Shown: positions 63,484 to 64,000 of the stretch, in pieces
Numbering within the stretch: position 1 is the first letter of the stretch
Layout of the letters: every line of letters begins with the position of its first letter
Assembly (NCBI GenBank): GCA_002633025.1
Contig: NMRB01000310.1
Coordinates: forward strand, 291,373 to 355,372
DNA length: 64,000 bases
Direction of reading: 5' to 3'
Origin: Notospermus geniculatus
Taxonomy: Eukaryota; Nemertea; Pilidiophora; Heteronemertea; Lineidae
The notes under the pieces: generated by a model
The model's database searches: none
What the model saw: only the letters and a program-made list of their open reading frames with translations
Told to the model about the DNA's origin: nothing
Position numbers and translations under genes: made by a program

Positions 63484-64000
63484 ATGACGGACAAAACCTG
63501 TCGCATCTGTGGAAAGCTGGTGGAGTCCAGGTATAGGAGAAATATGTTTAACTCTAATCTAGCTGACATTTTGCCACTTATAAAAGAAATAGAAGGGACA
63601 GGTGAGATACCCAATGTGCGCGATGGCCGCAGTGACATTGTATGCAGAGAGGACTTCAATGCCCTCAACAGGCTTTTAAAAGTAGATAACCAGCTAAAAG
63701 CCGACCAGCAAAAGTTGCTTGAGCAACGATGTTCCTTGGTGATGCAAATTCGAGAAAGGCTTGGCAAACTCGGGACGCCAAAACACGCTGCAAAAAAAGC
63801 ACGATGGATGCCCCCATCTCCTTATTCTGATTCTCCACGGCCACGTAGGCCTAGTATTGTTGGCAGTGATGCAGGCGGTAGGCCTATAGGCCTAGGCTTA
63901 CAACACATTGGAATAGCAGCATTGCCACCATCTCCACAACATCGTGCTGCCCTGAGAGTGGGAGGTCAAGGCCTGCTTGATCATTCATATGGACACCTGT
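63484..64000 (+). CDS. ZAD-like Cys-rich protein, open at the window edge
   Basis: An ATG at 63484 (gagATGA) opens 172 codons with no stop before the window ends. The N-terminus has a CRICG knuckle (C6-x2-C9) and, about 50 residues later, VCREDFNALNRLL, followed by a helical segment (about 62-95). This resembles the ZAD-type zinc-associated fold at the start of many invertebrate zinc-finger or transposon-linked proteins, although the last Cys of a C2C2 set is replaced. A basic, Pro/Ser-rich region (KKARWMPPSPYSDSPRP) follows. Later codons overlap 'aggcct' low-complexity DNA (63840-63900), where an intron could begin. Confidence 0.5.
   Translation, partial: MTDKTCRICGKLVESRYRRNMFNSNLADILPLIKEIEGTGEIPNVRDGRSDIVCREDFNALNRLLKVDNQLKADQQKLLEQRCSLVMQIRERLGKLGTPKHAAKKARWMPPSPYSDSPRPRRPSIVGSDAGGRPIGLGLQHIGIAALPPSPQHRAALRVGGQGLLDHSYGHL

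Noticed and set aside
1-64000. CRISPR array or bacterial operon
   Set aside because: No spaced identical short repeats with unique spacers; introns, LTR, LINE and DIRS elements show that the DNA is eukaryotic.

Overview
The window is a eukaryotic, repeat-dense stretch, most likely from a marine invertebrate. The abundant 'aggcctag'-type low-complexity DNA, the many inverted-repeat transposons, and the DIRS and BEL/Pao retroelements fit an echinoderm or another ambulacrarian. That assignment is an inference from texture, not from a marker gene. No rRNA, functional tRNA, operon or bacterial signal was seen. Most host DNA here is intergenic or intronic. Only a few short exons look real: a beta-propeller gene at 23.5-24.6 kb (-), a PAN/apple-like exon at 38.5-38.8 kb (-), isolated first-exon candidates at 20.4, 25.2, 26.7 and 31.5 kb, an exon at 36.4-37.0 kb (-), and an open gene running off the right edge at 63.5 kb.

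Mobile elements dominate. (1) 1-5.1 kb: tandem repeats rich in AGGTCA half-sites, an element with a huge simple-repeat core (repeated at 35.1-35.8 kb), and a 1.64 kb foldback transposon inserted in the repeat array. (2) 9450-16745: an apparently intact 7.3 kb DNA transposon with ~165 bp terminal inverted repeats and two convergent genes. One encodes a SAP + SWIM + YqaJ nuclease + PHD protein with two introns, the other a THAP + DDE transposase. (3) 32.2-34.8 kb: a 5'-truncated DIRS-type element (RNase H plus tyrosine recombinase) with a perfect 87-bp inverted repeat downstream. (4) 49844-57151: a young BEL/Pao LTR retrotransposon with a GTCGG target duplication, inserted into an older inverted-repeat element and already carrying a nonsense codon and two frame changes. 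(5) 58.6-59.4 kb: the 3' end of a LINE. At least fifteen short inverted-repeat elements lie between these, several with readable target-site duplications.

The least explained parts are two islands of compact ORFs. At 41.2-45.3 kb there is a uracil-DNA-glycosylase-like gene (frameshifted, with a partial second copy split by a transposon), followed by an ORF split in frame by a 757-bp transposon with a 6-bp duplication, then further decayed ORFs. At 59.7-61.5 kb a Fic-motif ORF and an unknown gene diverge from a duplicated TATA-containing promoter; each is broken by one frameshift. Their compactness and decay suggest captured fragments of a large DNA virus or virus-like element, but that is a hypothesis only.

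Assembly gaps at 18666-18959 and 59366-59445 and several single Ns sit next to long poly-G/poly-C runs, so frameshifts in this window may include sequence errors.
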